Shown: positions 42,001 through 54,100, counted from the first letter of the stretch. The stretch is 64,000 bases of DNA from Bedellia somnulentella (GCA_963576735.1 OY755181.1:1612001-1676000), one strand, 5' to 3'. A program made the numbers and translations. Notes: generated by a model from the sequence alone, not told the origin.

Positions 42001-42646
42001 ATGTACCCCGTTCCGGTACAAACATCGTAGAATTTGGGCAAAAAGACATCGCGTGCTCAGTGCTGTATAGCCATCAACTGAACTACAGTTTATGAATTTA
42101 CAATACACTTCGCCTGACTCAATTGTGCGGATTTCATGAATTCGTTATACATTTGGTTTGCAAATGTTTTATTATAAATATGAAACATCTGAAAATAATG
42201 TTTTTAAAAGTAAGTATTCTTTTCAATTTTGTTTATATGATACGAATACAAATGCAGCTGAGTGTAAACGTGAATCGAAGTCAGCCATTTTATATTTGGT
42301 TCAAATAATTTGTGTTGCAAATAATTAGTCAGTGAAAAGCTGTAATAAGGTTGTTAATAATAGCAAGATTTAACAATAAACATTTTTATCGAGAGTTGGA
42401 AGCGTGTTATGAAATTTTCAAAATCATAATAGAAGTTATAAACTGGTTCTAGCAACCATTTCATGACGTATTCCTCAAAATTACATCAGCTATTCATGAA
42501 CTTTGATTTCAACATATTGTCTAAGTTGAACTTTCAAGTATGAAGGTCAAATTAAATAATGAAGTGCATAGATTCGTGCAGCGTTATATCGACATACGTG
42601 CTCTCGTGACTGTCACGAGGCTTACCCTGTTTGTATTATTTTCCAT
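36062..42646 (-). CDS. tau: Tau/MAP2/MAP4-family microtubule-associated protein, multi-exon
   Basis: Exons in transcript order: 42646-42626 (start, 7 codons), 41530-40075, 39966-39923, 39047-38888, 38312-38104, 37823-37638, 36699-36532 and 36124-36062 (TGA at 36064-36062). All junctions keep frame and predict 768 residues. The N-terminal part is Gln/Pro/Gly-rich, then Ser/Thr/Lys-rich. Residues about 578-745 hold five microtubule-binding repeats. Repeats 1, 3 and 5 carry SKIGS or SKVGS; repeats 1, 3 and 4 carry the full KPGGG, repeat 5 has KPKGG, and repeat 2 is degenerate (VPSGG). Tau-family proteins bind along microtubules, stabilise them in axons and are regulated by phosphorylation of KXGS serines by PAR-1/MARK kinases. 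The C-terminal tail is short (ends ADVNLNQQQ). The repeat region is certain; the first exon is less so. Confidence 0.9.
36532..38312 (-). CDS. tau: Tau microtubule-binding repeat exons
   Basis: Three exons (38312-38104, 37823-37638, 36699-36532) in phase 0 with each other encode the repeats. Motifs in order: VKSKIGSLENATYKPGGG, NDTYVPSGG, AKSKIGSLQNTSYKPGGG, VNITHKPGGG and QSKVGSLDNVKHKPKGG. This is the most confident family assignment in the window. The introns between them look empty. Confidence 0.93.
38888..39047 (-). CDS. tau: Tau basic Ser/Pro exon before the repeats
   Basis: Acceptor TTCCTAG, donor GTTAGT. It codes NGSPGSPNKKTGSKLP and SRSSSKSATARTPENPPP, a basic, phosphorylatable proline-rich flank like the one that precedes the repeats in vertebrate tau. 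Confidence 0.8.
40075..41530 (-). CDS. tau: Tau large exon, Gln/Pro-rich projection region
   Basis: 485 codons plus one base; donor GTATTC at 40074. It opens APTEVRPPSASPAAPPVQVQ. Long CAG/CAA-type Gln runs and PxxP segments follow, then a Ser/Asn-rich acidic part and a basic end, SAPKSRTK. If the intron were retained the frame would close 39 bases past the donor. Such low-complexity sequence is common in insect tau projection regions. Confidence 0.8.
42626..42646 (-). CDS. tau: Tau first coding exon (micro-exon, MENNTNR)
   Basis: ATG at 42646-42644 in good context (AAACATGG), with a TGA in frame two codons upstream. It has seven codons, then a GTAAGC donor in phase 0, matching the phase of the large exon at 41530. 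The acceptor at 41531-41532 has only a modest pyrimidine tract. Another start exon elsewhere remains possible. Confidence 0.5.
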
Positions 42647-43477
42647 GTTTCACGTTTGTCGACAGCGAATCGTATTCTCAGTCAAACAATAAATTGAGAC
42701 TATTCGACTATGCCATCATTCTTGGTTTGATGAGGCGTTCGCCTTTTCGCGATATCTCCTTCAACTATAAAGACAATAACATATTTATTAACTTTCTAAG
42801 TGCTCTTTTTATGTTTGTACATTATACCACTACATATGGCTTGTGCAACAAATATTAGTTTGAACGACTACCGTAATGAAAATGTGATTTTTTTGTTCAT
42901 TATGATATTAGTTAATAATGAAATGCTGGAATGATATCTATTGATATTTATTTTAGTCAGAAATGGAAGTTATTTTGACTTTCAGTGCATAATAATTATG
43001 AGTATATAAGCTTCTACTCGTTTGTATACAGTGATGACACGATGTTCTTAAATACTTTTACTTCTTGTGCTTCATAAAAACTGTGATAGCGAATTTATGT
43101 AGTGATTTGGCGTAACATGGAATGAAACTTATTATTAACTATTTAGAACGTTTCGTACGGGCCCCTAAAACTAATACTTGTTCATTTGAAGATAATATGA
43201 TTTCGCCTTGGTTGAAATAGTAGTATAGTAGTATATATAGTAGTAGAAGTAGTAGTATAGTAGTGATAACTACTTCTAGGATTTAAATATACTTTTAATT
43301 GAAATCGATAATAAAAATATAAATGTATTATGCCTCTCATGCTACTATTGTCATTGGTTAACAAGAGAATGAGAAAAATTATTTCGTATGTATTAAAGTA
43401 TCTTTTGGTGATTCTACAAACTCTTTAGACACTCTTCTAAACAAATAAAGCTCAGAGTAAATTCATAATTCATAAGT

Positions 43478-43682
43478 GCCATGTAGTGCCGGCATAGAAT
43501 GTCGCTACCCCTTTCTACCCACGGGTATCGGAAGAGGCGACTAAGGGAAGGGTATGGAGCTTTTTTAAGTGGTTTCTACCATCTTGTCTCCTTTCAACTT
43601 TGAAATGTTGCTGAGGAGTTTTTAGCTCTGAAGCTCTGGATACCCCTTTATAGGATTTATGGCCATTAGTCGTATGCATGTA
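43478..43682 (+). mobile_element. SINE-A copy, diverged
   Basis: Head ATGTAGTGCCGGCATAGAAT and tail TTATGGCCATTAGTCG; lies upstream of the tau start codon on the opposite strand. Confidence 0.75.
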
Positions 43683-44780
43683 AATTCATAAAAGTCACTA
43701 AAAATCTTACTTTCTTCATTGCTATGATTACTTTTGTACTGGCAATAAACGCATTTCTTTAAGCGATTTGTCACTTCTGTTCTTTCATTGATATTGCATA
43801 AACAACAAGTATATTCTTAAAATTTATGAAACTAAAGCATTAGATTAGAATGATTTTACGGTCAATATCACAATGCAATATACAAAATTTTCCATTTATT
43901 TATCAGCGGTTTGCCTCTTTTGTTATCTGTCTCAGGTAAATAATATTTATTACAAAATCATGCATTTTCACTGTACGATAAATAATTTCATGCTTCGTTT
44001 AGTTAAATATAAACTAAATGAATTATTTTTTTTGCGTATCGTATATTCATTATTTGTTGTTTTTTGGCTTTGAGTAGGTACAAGTAAAAATTAATCGATT
44101 TCTTGCCACCGGATTAATAAAAGGAGGTAGAGAAATACTAGGTAATCACACTGAGTAGAATGCATTTAAAACTCAGCCCATGATCCCTATTTTAGCCAAT
44201 AGACATATTACTTTCCCCACCTAAGAATGCAGCCATGATATGGTGAGACAGCGGTGCTCAAAAAATAACTCCTACTTACAATACGAGATACCAATAAGAG
44301 ATCAAATCCACAACAAAGTTTATTTTAGATGCCAATAAAAGGGGAAATATGTGTGGTAATGCCCAATGCATATGGCACTCAGAGCAGATGCTGCATTCGA
44401 GAACAAAGGTTCTGAAGAAATTCCTAGGTCCCATTCTAGGCACTGTGGGTTAGCTTCTCACGAGGTTGATTGACTGAAAGCATTTCATCAGGGGAGAGCA
44501 GAGTGTATGCTTCGCTGAACAATTCCCAATTTTAATTATTTTTCCCCTATCCTACTTTTGGGAGTCAATGGTCTCCTCTTCTGGTACAAAGTCAGCACAC
44601 TTCAGTTTAGCAATTTATGATCTATTTCAGTCGCCTTGGTTTTTTTACGGATCTCCTCGGTGCGGTTAAGAGCAAGTCGTGTTGTCTGAAAGGTTCAATT
44701 CGACTAAGCCTTGAAAAACGTGTAAATTGCAGTTTTCTTGTTCAATTTAAAAAGCAGCCGTGTACTGTAGTAGTATACGT

Positions 44781-44889
44781 TATTTCTACCATCTTGTCCC
44801 CTATCAATTTCCAAATGTAGCTGATGAATTTCTAGCTTTGAAGCTCTAGCTACCCCTTTTTGGGATTTATGGTCGTGAGTATTTATGTA
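44781..44889 (+). mobile_element. SINE-A 3' half
   Basis: From TTTCTACCATCTTGTCCCC to GGTCGTGAGTATTTATG; no head. Confidence 0.7.
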
Positions 44890-45177
44890 ATTTAAAAAAG
44901 ACAGCAATAACACCAAAAATATTTTCTCAGTTTAATTTCAGAAATCAGCATAATTTACGACTATAAATCCAAACAATTACTTTTCATGAAAAATCAACGG
45001 ATTTACAAATTGTTAACCTACTTTCCTTAAGTTTGCGAAGCCAAAAAAATATATAATTGCCATCAAAAGCCGAGAAAGAAATATTGGACGTCACGAGTGG
45101 CGTCAGCAACCGAACGTGACGTGGACTCGACCGACAGAGTGTAGGTCCTGCCAATTGTGAGTCACATTTACTGAGGC

Positions 45178-45212
45178 GATAAAAACCAAGCGCAGTCTAC
45201 ACTCTGGTCATT
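45178..45212 (+). promoter_or_regulatory. TATA plus initiator core promoter of the small gene
   Basis: GATAAAAA at 45178-45185 and TCATT at 45208-45212 put the TATA-like box at about -31 relative to the initiator A (45210). The ATG follows 39 bases later. A CRE-like GTGACGTG lies upstream near 45116. Confidence 0.55.
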
Positions 45213-45248
45213 TGAGTGGTAGCTCGGACTGAGGAAGTCGCTCTTTCA

Positions 45249-47098
45249 ATGTTTGTGGATAGTGTGGATGTGGTCAGTTCGCGGTTAGAGAACATTAATT
45301 TGGATTTGTCGAGTAAGTTTTTATTGTGTTTTTGTTTGTCATATTATGATTGGCAGCTAAGCCTACATGTAATAGGGATTTGATACTTATCTTTAAGGTA
45401 TCTAATCTTAAGTGACTTTCCGTTTCCAATCGTTCATAGGAAAATATTCTTACAGTTGCGAGCAACGAATAGTAAGTAGACGTACATACATACATACATA
45501 TACTCACGGCTTTAAATCCCTATAAAGGGTAGCCAGAGCTAAGGAATTTGAAATTCCTCAGCCACTTTTGGAAGTTGCTTGGGGAAAATATGGTAAAATA
45601 AAGGTTTTTGGCGATAGGTCTCCAACCGCATCGCCCAAAGATCCCTTACAAGCCCCAATACCGTTAGTCGCCTCTTACGAACACCCACCGGAAGGAATGG
45701 GGTAGTGCTATTCTAAGCCGACACTACACAGCTAAATAGACGTGCATATATTTTTTCAAATTACTATCTGATTCTGCAAAATATATCTCCAGTTATTATT
45801 TCGTATTCAATTTAAAAACTATTGGCATCTCATTTCCTAATAAACATATATAGGTATATATTTTGAACATTATTTTTCATACTAATAAATAAAGAATAAA
45901 TAAAGGAAAGAAAAATTTCGACACAGGCGGGGATCGAACCCGCGACCTCGGGTAAACGCCCCGGACGCTCCCCGCCTGTGTCGAAATTTTTCTTTCCTTT
46001 ATTTATTCTTTATTTATTAGTAATAATCCCCACATGAGGTTTTCATGAACAAAAAGATTTGAATTATTTTTCATAGTTTTAAATAAATTTTTCAACAATA
46101 ATAATTAACCTTTAGAAGTTATGCAGCAATAAAACCTACATTTATTCAAATCATAAAACATTATTTATCAATTGAGAACATCATCAAGATCATCATTCTG
46201 TCACCTAAATCACCGTGTAAAATATTTTGACTTTGCATGTTCTTATAATTGTAGTATATAAATAGTTAAAATAGACACAAATTCTACTTAAGAGACTTAT
46301 CATATAAATCCTACATAGTTTTGAATAATATAACATAACATAATTATACTCACGAATAAAAACTAAAAAATGGGTTAGTTGGAGATCCAAAATTGGAAAT
46401 CCGGAAACCATCTTTGAAAGTTCGGTAAGAAAAAGATTGACAAATAAGGGATAAATAGTATAATATACAAATCACAGAACAGTCAAAGGCCTCGCGTGTT
46501 TAACTTTTCAATTATTTATTATTGTTTTGTTTGCTCTCTTTTGATATTTTCCATTTCGTGTCGTAAAGAAATTGCTATTTTTCCTGAACGTTGTCGAACT
46601 ATATGGACACTTAATTTGAATACAAATGTTAAAATATTAACAAATTGCCTTCTATTATTGAATGAATATGTAGTATATTCGAGAACTTAATGAATATAGT
46701 TATATTAGTTTATAGTACATATTTAGTATAGTTTTAAATATTATGTACGATATATCTATTTAAACTTAAACTTTCTTTTTTATTTTGCTTTACTGTGTTG
46801 TTAGAATTTGTGTTCAATTATATTAATGTGCAACGAATAAATATTGCTCTTTCTTAATTTTATTCCGTGTATGATTACAGGAATGCAACCGAAGCCAGAA
46901 TCGCCGCCGGTATGTCCGAGGTCGCCAGTGCCTCAAGTACAGCTGACGCCGGCCCTACATCCAAAATCCCTGAATCTACCGCAACATTCTACATTCACCA
47001 ACCCCACACTACTCCGACCCAACCATACCATACCGGCGACCCCACCACCACAAAATGAACCACAGCGCTTCGAATTCTTCCCCCAAAGATCCGGATAG
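45249..47098 (+). CDS. Small two-exon gene, Pro-rich protein of unknown function
   Basis: Exon 1 is 45249-45312 (MFVDSVDVVSSRLENINLDL, then Ser and one base) with a GTAAGT donor. Exon 2 is 46881-47098 after GATTACAG. The split codon (a+ga) gives Arg, then MQPKPESPPVCPRSPVPQVQ, ending FEFFPQRSG and TAG at 47096-47098. About 93 residues, no signal peptide or membrane segment, rich in Pro, Gln and Asn. A core promoter precedes it and AATAAA follows at 47383, making a compact transcript of about 0.5 kb spliced. The intron carries SINE-A and a large fold-back repeat. I do not recognise the family. The frame fit, splice sites and promoter support a real gene; internal exons may have been missed. 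Confidence 0.55.
45483..45732 (-). mobile_element. SINE-A copy in the intron of the small gene
   Basis: Full length, with tail (CATA)n and head CCGACACTACACAGC. Confidence 0.88.
45881..46021. repeat. Perfect 53-bp inverted repeat with tRNA-like loop
   Basis: Arms 45881-45933 and 45969-46021 are exact reverse complements; the loop is 35 bases. On the minus strand, arm plus loop contains GGGTTCGATCCCC, a pol III B box, so it looks like a fold-back SINE. Lies in the intron of the small gene. Confidence 0.92.
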
Positions 47099-47382
47099 CC
47101 TACCATCCATAAATCAATGTTTTTGGAGCCAAATGTATTAAATGGCAATCTGCCATTGCGTTGAAAACGGGGATTGAAGTTTTTCAAAGTCATATAAATA
47201 CGACTCGACATGCGTTGTGCGTCAAGAGTCTGTCGGCCGCGTCTCGAGGTAATGGCCGGCGTGTTTTTATAAAGACTAGTGTAAATACATTAAACATAAT
47301 GTACAGTGAGTTTTCAGCTATAATGTTGTTTTTACGAACAGTTACTTTAAGATTTTAAGGATAGATGTAATGTGGTTTCGAC

Positions 47383-47388
47383 AATAAA
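47383..47388 (+). terminator. Poly(A) signal of the small gene
   Basis: AATAAA 285 bases after the TAG, the first clear hexamer downstream of the coding end. Confidence 0.5.
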
Positions 47389-48090
47389 AATATATGATTT
47401 AAAAAGTTATACGTGAATAGCTTTTAGTTTTAACAATCCTGTTTGAAATTGAAATAAATTAAAACTAATTCGTTTCAATTGATGTAAATTGCTGTTTCGT
47501 TATTGAAGCAATGACAATGTCCATTGATTTCTTTTAATGACTCACAACTAGTTCATATTGTCATATTGATATTTTACTTGTACATGCACCGCGTGTTTAA
47601 TACTGTAATTTAATATGGCAGTTTTCAACATTGTCAACAAAAACTTACAAATAAATGCTCATTTAATAATTATGCAATGTTTTTTTTTAAATTTATAAAC
47701 TCTGAATGACTGATTTGACATACGCTGCCAACAAGTGAAATGTATAAATAAATTTCTTGACGAAAGATACATTTGAAAATAGTATATAACAACTACTATT
47801 GCACATCGCATAATAAATATTTACAAGAAATACAATTTTACAAAGAAATGTAAAATTGACGGTTTATCACTGAAAGCGATCTCTTCCAGGCAACCTTGTA
47901 ATCTGATTTATTATCGAAGTTTTGTGGAAGCATTTTGTGAAAATCTGAGACCATAAATTGTCATAGTAAACGGAAGATTTATAAACTCCTCACAAAAACT
48001 TTGGCTAGCAAAGAGGGAGCACCGCCCCAATGCTTATATGCAAGGGTTAGTCACCTTATAACCTTATTACGTCAATCCTACTTATATTAT

Positions 48091-48313
48091 AAACTAGTGG
48101 ATCGTCCCAGCTTCGCACGGGTAGCGTTGTTTTTTTAAATATCTGAGGTTTCTTTCTTTAGTCCCTGCTTAAGCATTGTGAAATTCAGCGCAATGTTTTC
48201 AATTTATTAAATTTATAGCACTCCCTAAACAGTGTAGTTTTGTGATTTTAAATGCGCTTTGATGAACGGTTCAGTATTTCCGTTTAATAGCAATTTTTTA
48301 AATAAAACGCTAT
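48091..48313 (+). repeat. Rep-X, left part, split by the LTR element
   Basis: Begins near ACTAGTGGATCGTCCCAGCT and ends AATAAAACGCTAT, the last four bases being the target duplication. It continues at 56710-57456. Confidence 0.75.
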
Positions 48314-48826
48314 TGTAAGCTTATAATAATGAGTGTGCTATGATTGGCTATTATACTGTATAATTTATACTATTTATAATTGATAAACTGTATAGTTTTA
48401 TTGTGTAATCATATTGTTTACCTATTTAATAAGTATTAGTGGTGTCGTGTATGAATAATGAGATACTAGTTTGACTTTACTTCAAAACAGCTCACGCTGA
48501 TTAAAATAATGATTGTAATTAAATCCATAATTTTGGTAAATACTCATTTCTAAAATGTTATTATTTATTTATAAATGAGTTGTAATGATGATTATGTAGA
48601 TTTGAGTGGAGTATTATTGATGAGACTGTCAGTTGATTTAAATCAACTGACAGTCAACTGACTTAAGGTTAGGTAAGGTATAAATATAAGATCTCTGTTT
48701 TTGCGTGGGCAATTGTCAGTAGTCCGTTGTATCGGCAAGTGGTTGTGAAAGATGAAATTATACGAAGTGTACCGCTATTTTGGGTTTTATTTCAAAACCT
48801 CCACACTCCCTGAAGTTGACCCTACA
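48314..48826 (+). repeat. 5' LTR
   Basis: TG...CA ended. Holds a perfect 32-bp palindrome (48624-48655), TATAAATA at 48679-48686 and an initiator-like TCAGT at 48716-48720. Confidence 0.88.
48679..48720 (+). promoter_or_regulatory. LTR core promoter (TATA and Inr)
   Basis: TATAAATA followed by TCAGT about 39 bases on, slightly longer than the usual spacing. The same pair occurs in the 3' LTR. Confidence 0.45.
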
Positions 48827-50958
48827 ACTCAGAAGTGAGGATAGGCGAAAAATATCACGTTTTTCGTACTGCGCCTACGTAAGTACCCTGTTCTTTTTTT
48901 TTGTGTTTGCGTAATTAGAATCCTTGGTATGGTGAAATTGCCTTCTTCTTTATAAAATAGCATACATAAACAGTCGTAAATAATAAAGTCTATTTCAATT
49001 GAAGGCAAGAAAGTATTTTAAAAGAATTTTCATTTATTCTCAAAAACATAGGGGCGATACATAAGAGTGTTAATCTGTTACATACTTGAGCCTGATATCT
49101 AGTCCTTTTTTTCCCGATAGCTCAGATTGTTTTTTTTTCAAAGCTATTATCGAATCTCTGATTATCGAATAATATTGAAATGTTGGATCGATATACAGTA
49201 TAGTGAATTTTCTAAAACATTTTTCGTTTATGATTGTGAGTACACGTGCGAAAACAGTACACTTTGAAATTATGACATATGGCATTGCAACATCTGTTTA
49301 AAGCATTACATGTGATGCTACGATCTAACAATTCCTACTATCAGGCGTGTGGTGTTGTGTAATTAATTAAATATTTCGTGTAATGGGAATATAAATATAT
49401 CACATGAGGTAGAATAGCAGTGTTATAGGTAGTTATAGAATTACGTGAGCGAGTAAGACGGGATTAGAGAAGAAATGTATCCATTACTTTTTAAATGTTT
49501 ATACGTTTTTGAATAAAGTTATTTTGTCATCATACTTTTACTCGCGTTTATTTAACTCAAGTGTCGTCCAGGCTTAGGACTAGCAATGTGCATGGATTCA
49601 TTTGATGTTTACAAAGATTCGAAATGTATGTCAAGATAACACGATTTTAAATATCAAACAATTATCAAAATCAATCGATAAATTATATTGAACTTGATTT
49701 TAGAAATAAATTGAATGTCCCGGTGCTAATCCAAAATTATGAAAACTTAATGCATTAATTGTAAACCTAGAAAACTACAATTTGATTTTAATGTAGTAAG
49801 AGTTTTAGTTACACTGAATTAAATAAAATACATGCCTGAGACGAATGTTGACGGGATTCATCGATGTTAACCGAACTCTTTGAATACAATTTAAAACTTT
49901 TTGCTATTATAATTAAAACAACTATTGACTTTAGGATATTTTTATTGCTATCGTTTTAAGTATCACTTTCATTTGCTTACCCATACGTTCGTTACCGATC
50001 AATCACGCAGCATCACACTGCAGTGCTCTATGGTAGTGTAATGGAATGAAATGTAAGGCCATGCTAAGTGTGATGTTTGGAACGGTCGAGTAATGTGTAA
50101 TGTATCAGTACGCGTCCGAGCGATATTACGTGTGATGCATTGCTCGCATTGCTTACACCATGCCTGGTTGTGAGTATCCAGGTTGTTTTTTTATATTTTG
50201 TACAACTCAACTGCAAACTTACCATAGGTTTGCTACAAATTACTACTACTACTGCTACTAAAATTTTAGCAAACCTGTAAGTTTAAAAAAATAAAATAGA
50301 AAAATATTGAGGCCTTTTATGTTTATAAATCTAGTTTTGGAACATAATACGAAGGAACACATAGTTGTTTTAATACTCATCATGATGCATAATATCTTAA
50401 TTATTTATTTTAAATTTGAGATAGTCACCCGCTTATTGTAGTGTCTTCATATTATTCACGTAAGAGGTAAAAACGTCAAAATCAAAATATTCTTTATTAA
50501 ACCAAGTAGGTATTATACATTTTCTTCGGTCCCCTGTAAAGCTGTACAAAGCGTGTGTAAGATAATACCGTGAGTCCGTAAGAGAATTACATGACCAAGG
50601 ATTAATAAAGTAACTGTTTAAATATTAGTTTGCAATACAAAGTAAGAATTAAACATTTTGAAACTTTTAACAACTACCTTCTAATAAAATAGTCAGCCGT
50701 ACATTTGTTATCAGTGAAATATTTAAGTTACATTTGCGAAGGTCGCCTTACATTTCAATAAAAGAAAATTGGATTTGCGTTATACTAATTGTTAGGCCCA
50801 TTGAGATCAAAGAAACTAAAGTATGTGTACTGAGGGTTGGCTTGATTGTTTACTAAGCTGAAATTTGTCAGTTTCAGTTCTCCACCATGGATCGAGAAGA
50901 GAGCAGGAGTCGTAGCCTCAGTTACGATAGATTGAGCGCAGAATTGGCATGGAGGTGC

Positions 50959-50959
<1 letters not shown>

Positions 50960-50993
<34 letters not shown>
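50960..50993 (+). repeat. A34 homopolymer
   Basis: Thirty-four consecutive A inside the gag-like frame. Length is uncertain in any assembly. Confidence 0.9.
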
Positions 50994-50994
<1 letters not shown>

Positions 50995-51040
50995 CCAGTC
51001 AACACGGAGGTGTTGGAGATGACAGGAAGCGCTATGCTGA

Positions 51041-51165
51041 ACGACCGTGGGTATTACGGGAGCGTGGTACCGAGGTCAATCGACAACCGTGGGTATTACG
51101 GGAGCGTGATACCGAGGTAAATCGACCGTGGGTATTACGGGAGCGTGATACCGAGGTCAATCGAG
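51041..51165 (+). repeat. Tandem repeat, three units of about 39 bp
   Basis: The core CGTGGGTATTACGGGAGCGT recurs at about 51045, 51087 and 51125 with few changes. Confidence 0.88.
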
Positions 51166-54100
51166 GTGAACAGGTGAACAACGAATAGTCCAATAACAGC
51201 GGAGAGGTCTCTTCGTAAGCCGGTTCGGCGTACACGAGAGCGTTCGCCTAGCGCGAGGACGAGAAAATAGCAGGGAGCGATGTTCACAGCATTGTGCACG
51301 CAAACGCGAGGGTGGATACTATTCCCAAAATAAAATAGACAGTAACCGCAGCTCTTTGGTTGGGTCGCTTAGTTTGAAACGACGTAGGGTAAATGATAAT
51401 GGATGAGCTATTGTTTATTTTGTCTGAGATGCTGGCTGAAAGAGTTCAGTACGGAGAATCGCTTGATCAATATTATTACGCCAAAAACAATCTACTAAAT
51501 TAATGTAAAATTAATGGGCGCCAGGATGTAGATTGTCTGCTGCACGGTGTAGGGTAGGTGCGCAGGCAGCTGCTTAAACCCGAACAAGTTTTTAATTTCT
51601 TTAATACGGTTAAAGTTGGTCAATATGGTGAACATCTTGAATGATTCTCAAGGCGAAAAATTGATCGCAAATGTACTCTGCTTTTGCGATGGACAAGATG
51701 CTTCAAATTCAAATTTATTTACCGAAAAGGGCAAAATACAACTTGTAATTATTTAACTATATAAACTCAATTAATGCTAGGTAGATTTACAAATTCTTAA
51801 TGTAAGGTTTTACGAATGTGTTTAATTGTAGCTCAATCTAAAATAATAATAATAGAAAACGATTTGAATTTTCGGGTAATTTCAAAAAGTTTGTTATATT
51901 TGTGTCTCCGGACTGGGCGAACCTGTTGGGCAGATGCCGGAATTTTCACTTTGTCGCGGAGGCCTTATTGATGTAATGATATTGAAACCAATATTTAATG
52001 TTTACATCAAATGGGGACTACTACTGATTTAATAAATTGAATATTCTGTTTCAAAGATTGATCATAGTTACAATTTGTGAATGTATTGTTCCTGTTTTGT
52101 ATACATTTTATATTTTTTGCATTAATATTCAGTATTGCAAATTAATAAGATAGTGTATTTGAATATCAATAATAAAACTAAATTCCATTACTTAAATTAA
52201 ATAATATCAACAATATCAAAGATAAATTATTATAATTATGACCGCCTTGTTCACCTGGTCTGGCTGGAAAAGTCTTCTCATTTGTCAGTTCATTGCAGCG
52301 AACAAAAAAAAAAATATATACATACCAAGAAGGGTAATCCGAAGGATAAAAATGAAAAACAATGAAATAGCTCAAGTTCAGCTTTAGACCTGGAACTTGA
52401 TAAATACTTAACTGACATCAAAGTAAATGGGGTAGCACTAAATTGCTGTGTAGAGGTTGTAAGTCACGCTCTATCATAAAACCTACTAAAGCCAGAGAGC
52501 TCAACTTTGATATGATAGTTCCAAAGGGTATACCTCTACTCAGGGCTATAGGTAGGGCTCTGATAAATCCCGTGAGCATTACAACTACAACGTAGAAGTT
52601 CAGAACGTAAAACGAACGATAAAGACGTACATCGGTGGAGACTATGTTTTATTTGTCATATAAACCAAATCAGCATCAAACATTCAATACTTTTCTTCTG
52701 AAGTTTTCTTAAATCTTAAGTAATTTTTAGCCAAAATCTTTAGTAGCTTTGAGATATCTTAACCATAATAGATATGCTGGTGTATAGGTGCATGGGTTGG
52801 TAGAGAGTGATAAACATCATAGCATAAACGTCAACAAGGGTATACCTCCTGCATACCTGTGATCCTCTCGCGGACACGATAGCTGCCTACAACGACTTAG
52901 GCATCAAGATGAACTGTCTGTGTGAATTATAATTGTCTTATTTTCGTTAATTCTGGTATTTAAGTCATAATCATTAGCACAGAATCTAAATCCATTGCAT
53001 ATCCTTCGGGAAATATTAAATTTTTAGCCATTCATGTCCAAATTAAGACTGTAATTATCACCATCTTATATGCTTTGCTTTGGATCCGAAATAAAAGATT
53101 TCGATGCAAATATATTATAAAACAAATAATAACTTCTATCATCACAATATATCAATTACGATAAAGTGTACGATACGGGCTAAAATGTCAAATACGTGAA
53201 TTTTTATAGGGCTAGTATAGAATCCGCCACACTAGGGTCACCCACTCACACTTATTTAAGCACACCGTGTATTATTTTTGGATATCGCTGTCATCTTTGT
53301 CTTGTCAATCTATATACATAAGTGAAGCACAATTAATATATAATCTTAACATTGTTTCTGTACTTTAAAAGTGCCGCTCATCATAACTGTCAAGACTATA
53401 ACTGTAGATTTTACCTCAAATCTTCGCCCTGCTTCCATTTGTTAAAAATATAATTAGAACCACGAGCAGGGGAAGGTAAAAATAAATTAAAATGGTATAA
53501 ATCAAAATTATGTACATTTTACCATAGCTTAATATTTATTAGAGAAACAAACTGTACACAATATTTCAAGCAAGGATGACCTCTAAAGTTTCTACCAATA
53601 GTTATAGTATAGTATACTAATTTTGAAGTTGATATAGAAAATTGCAAATTAAAATAAGTATTTAAAACAAAATAATTTTACATCGGCTATGATATGGATA
53701 GTTTATAGAGATGAATTCGTTTGAAGGCATCAGATTGTCATCCCCACCAGACCAAGCGAATATAACAAGATTTTAAAAACATGTACATGTATAATTAATT
53801 ATGATATTATTATTATTAAGTATACCTAAATAAGATTCTTTGTCATATATGGTACTGATTTTGGAGTAGGTATATTTATATTTAAAAACTGGTAATAAAC
53901 ATCAAATACAAAAAGAAATATATATGTAAGATTGTATGATATATATGTAAGATAATATATAAAGTTATCCATATTGAGGGAATAAAAGGGTAATTTATGT
54001 TACAAAAGTTTATTCAGTAATAAATTCAGATGGTGTAATTTAAACACAAAAGTAACAATAATCAATCAGAGAATAAATCAGAAATCGCTCAGCGTAATAG

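Larger units (their letters stand above)
42647..45177. other. Intergenic space between tau and the small gene
   Basis: Divergent arrangement. Contains two SINE-A copies, a TAG-rich simple stretch (about 43216-43265) and no coding sequence I can support. Tau promoter elements are expected but not identified. Confidence 0.45.
50887..51660 (+). pseudogene. Degenerate gag-like remnant in the LTR element
   Basis: ATG 50887 opens MDREESRSRSLSYDRLSAEL, then a 34-base A run (50960-50993), then three units of about 39 bp (51041-51165). Farther on, scattered frames read YYYAKNNLLN and DVDCLLHGVG, like the central part of retrotransposon Gag. Stops and shifts break it. Assignment to Gag is inference. 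Confidence 0.4.

Noticed and set aside
45881..46021. A functional tRNA gene
   Set aside because: Only a T-arm-like half is present, flanked by long inverted arms; no acceptor stem or A box can be drawn.
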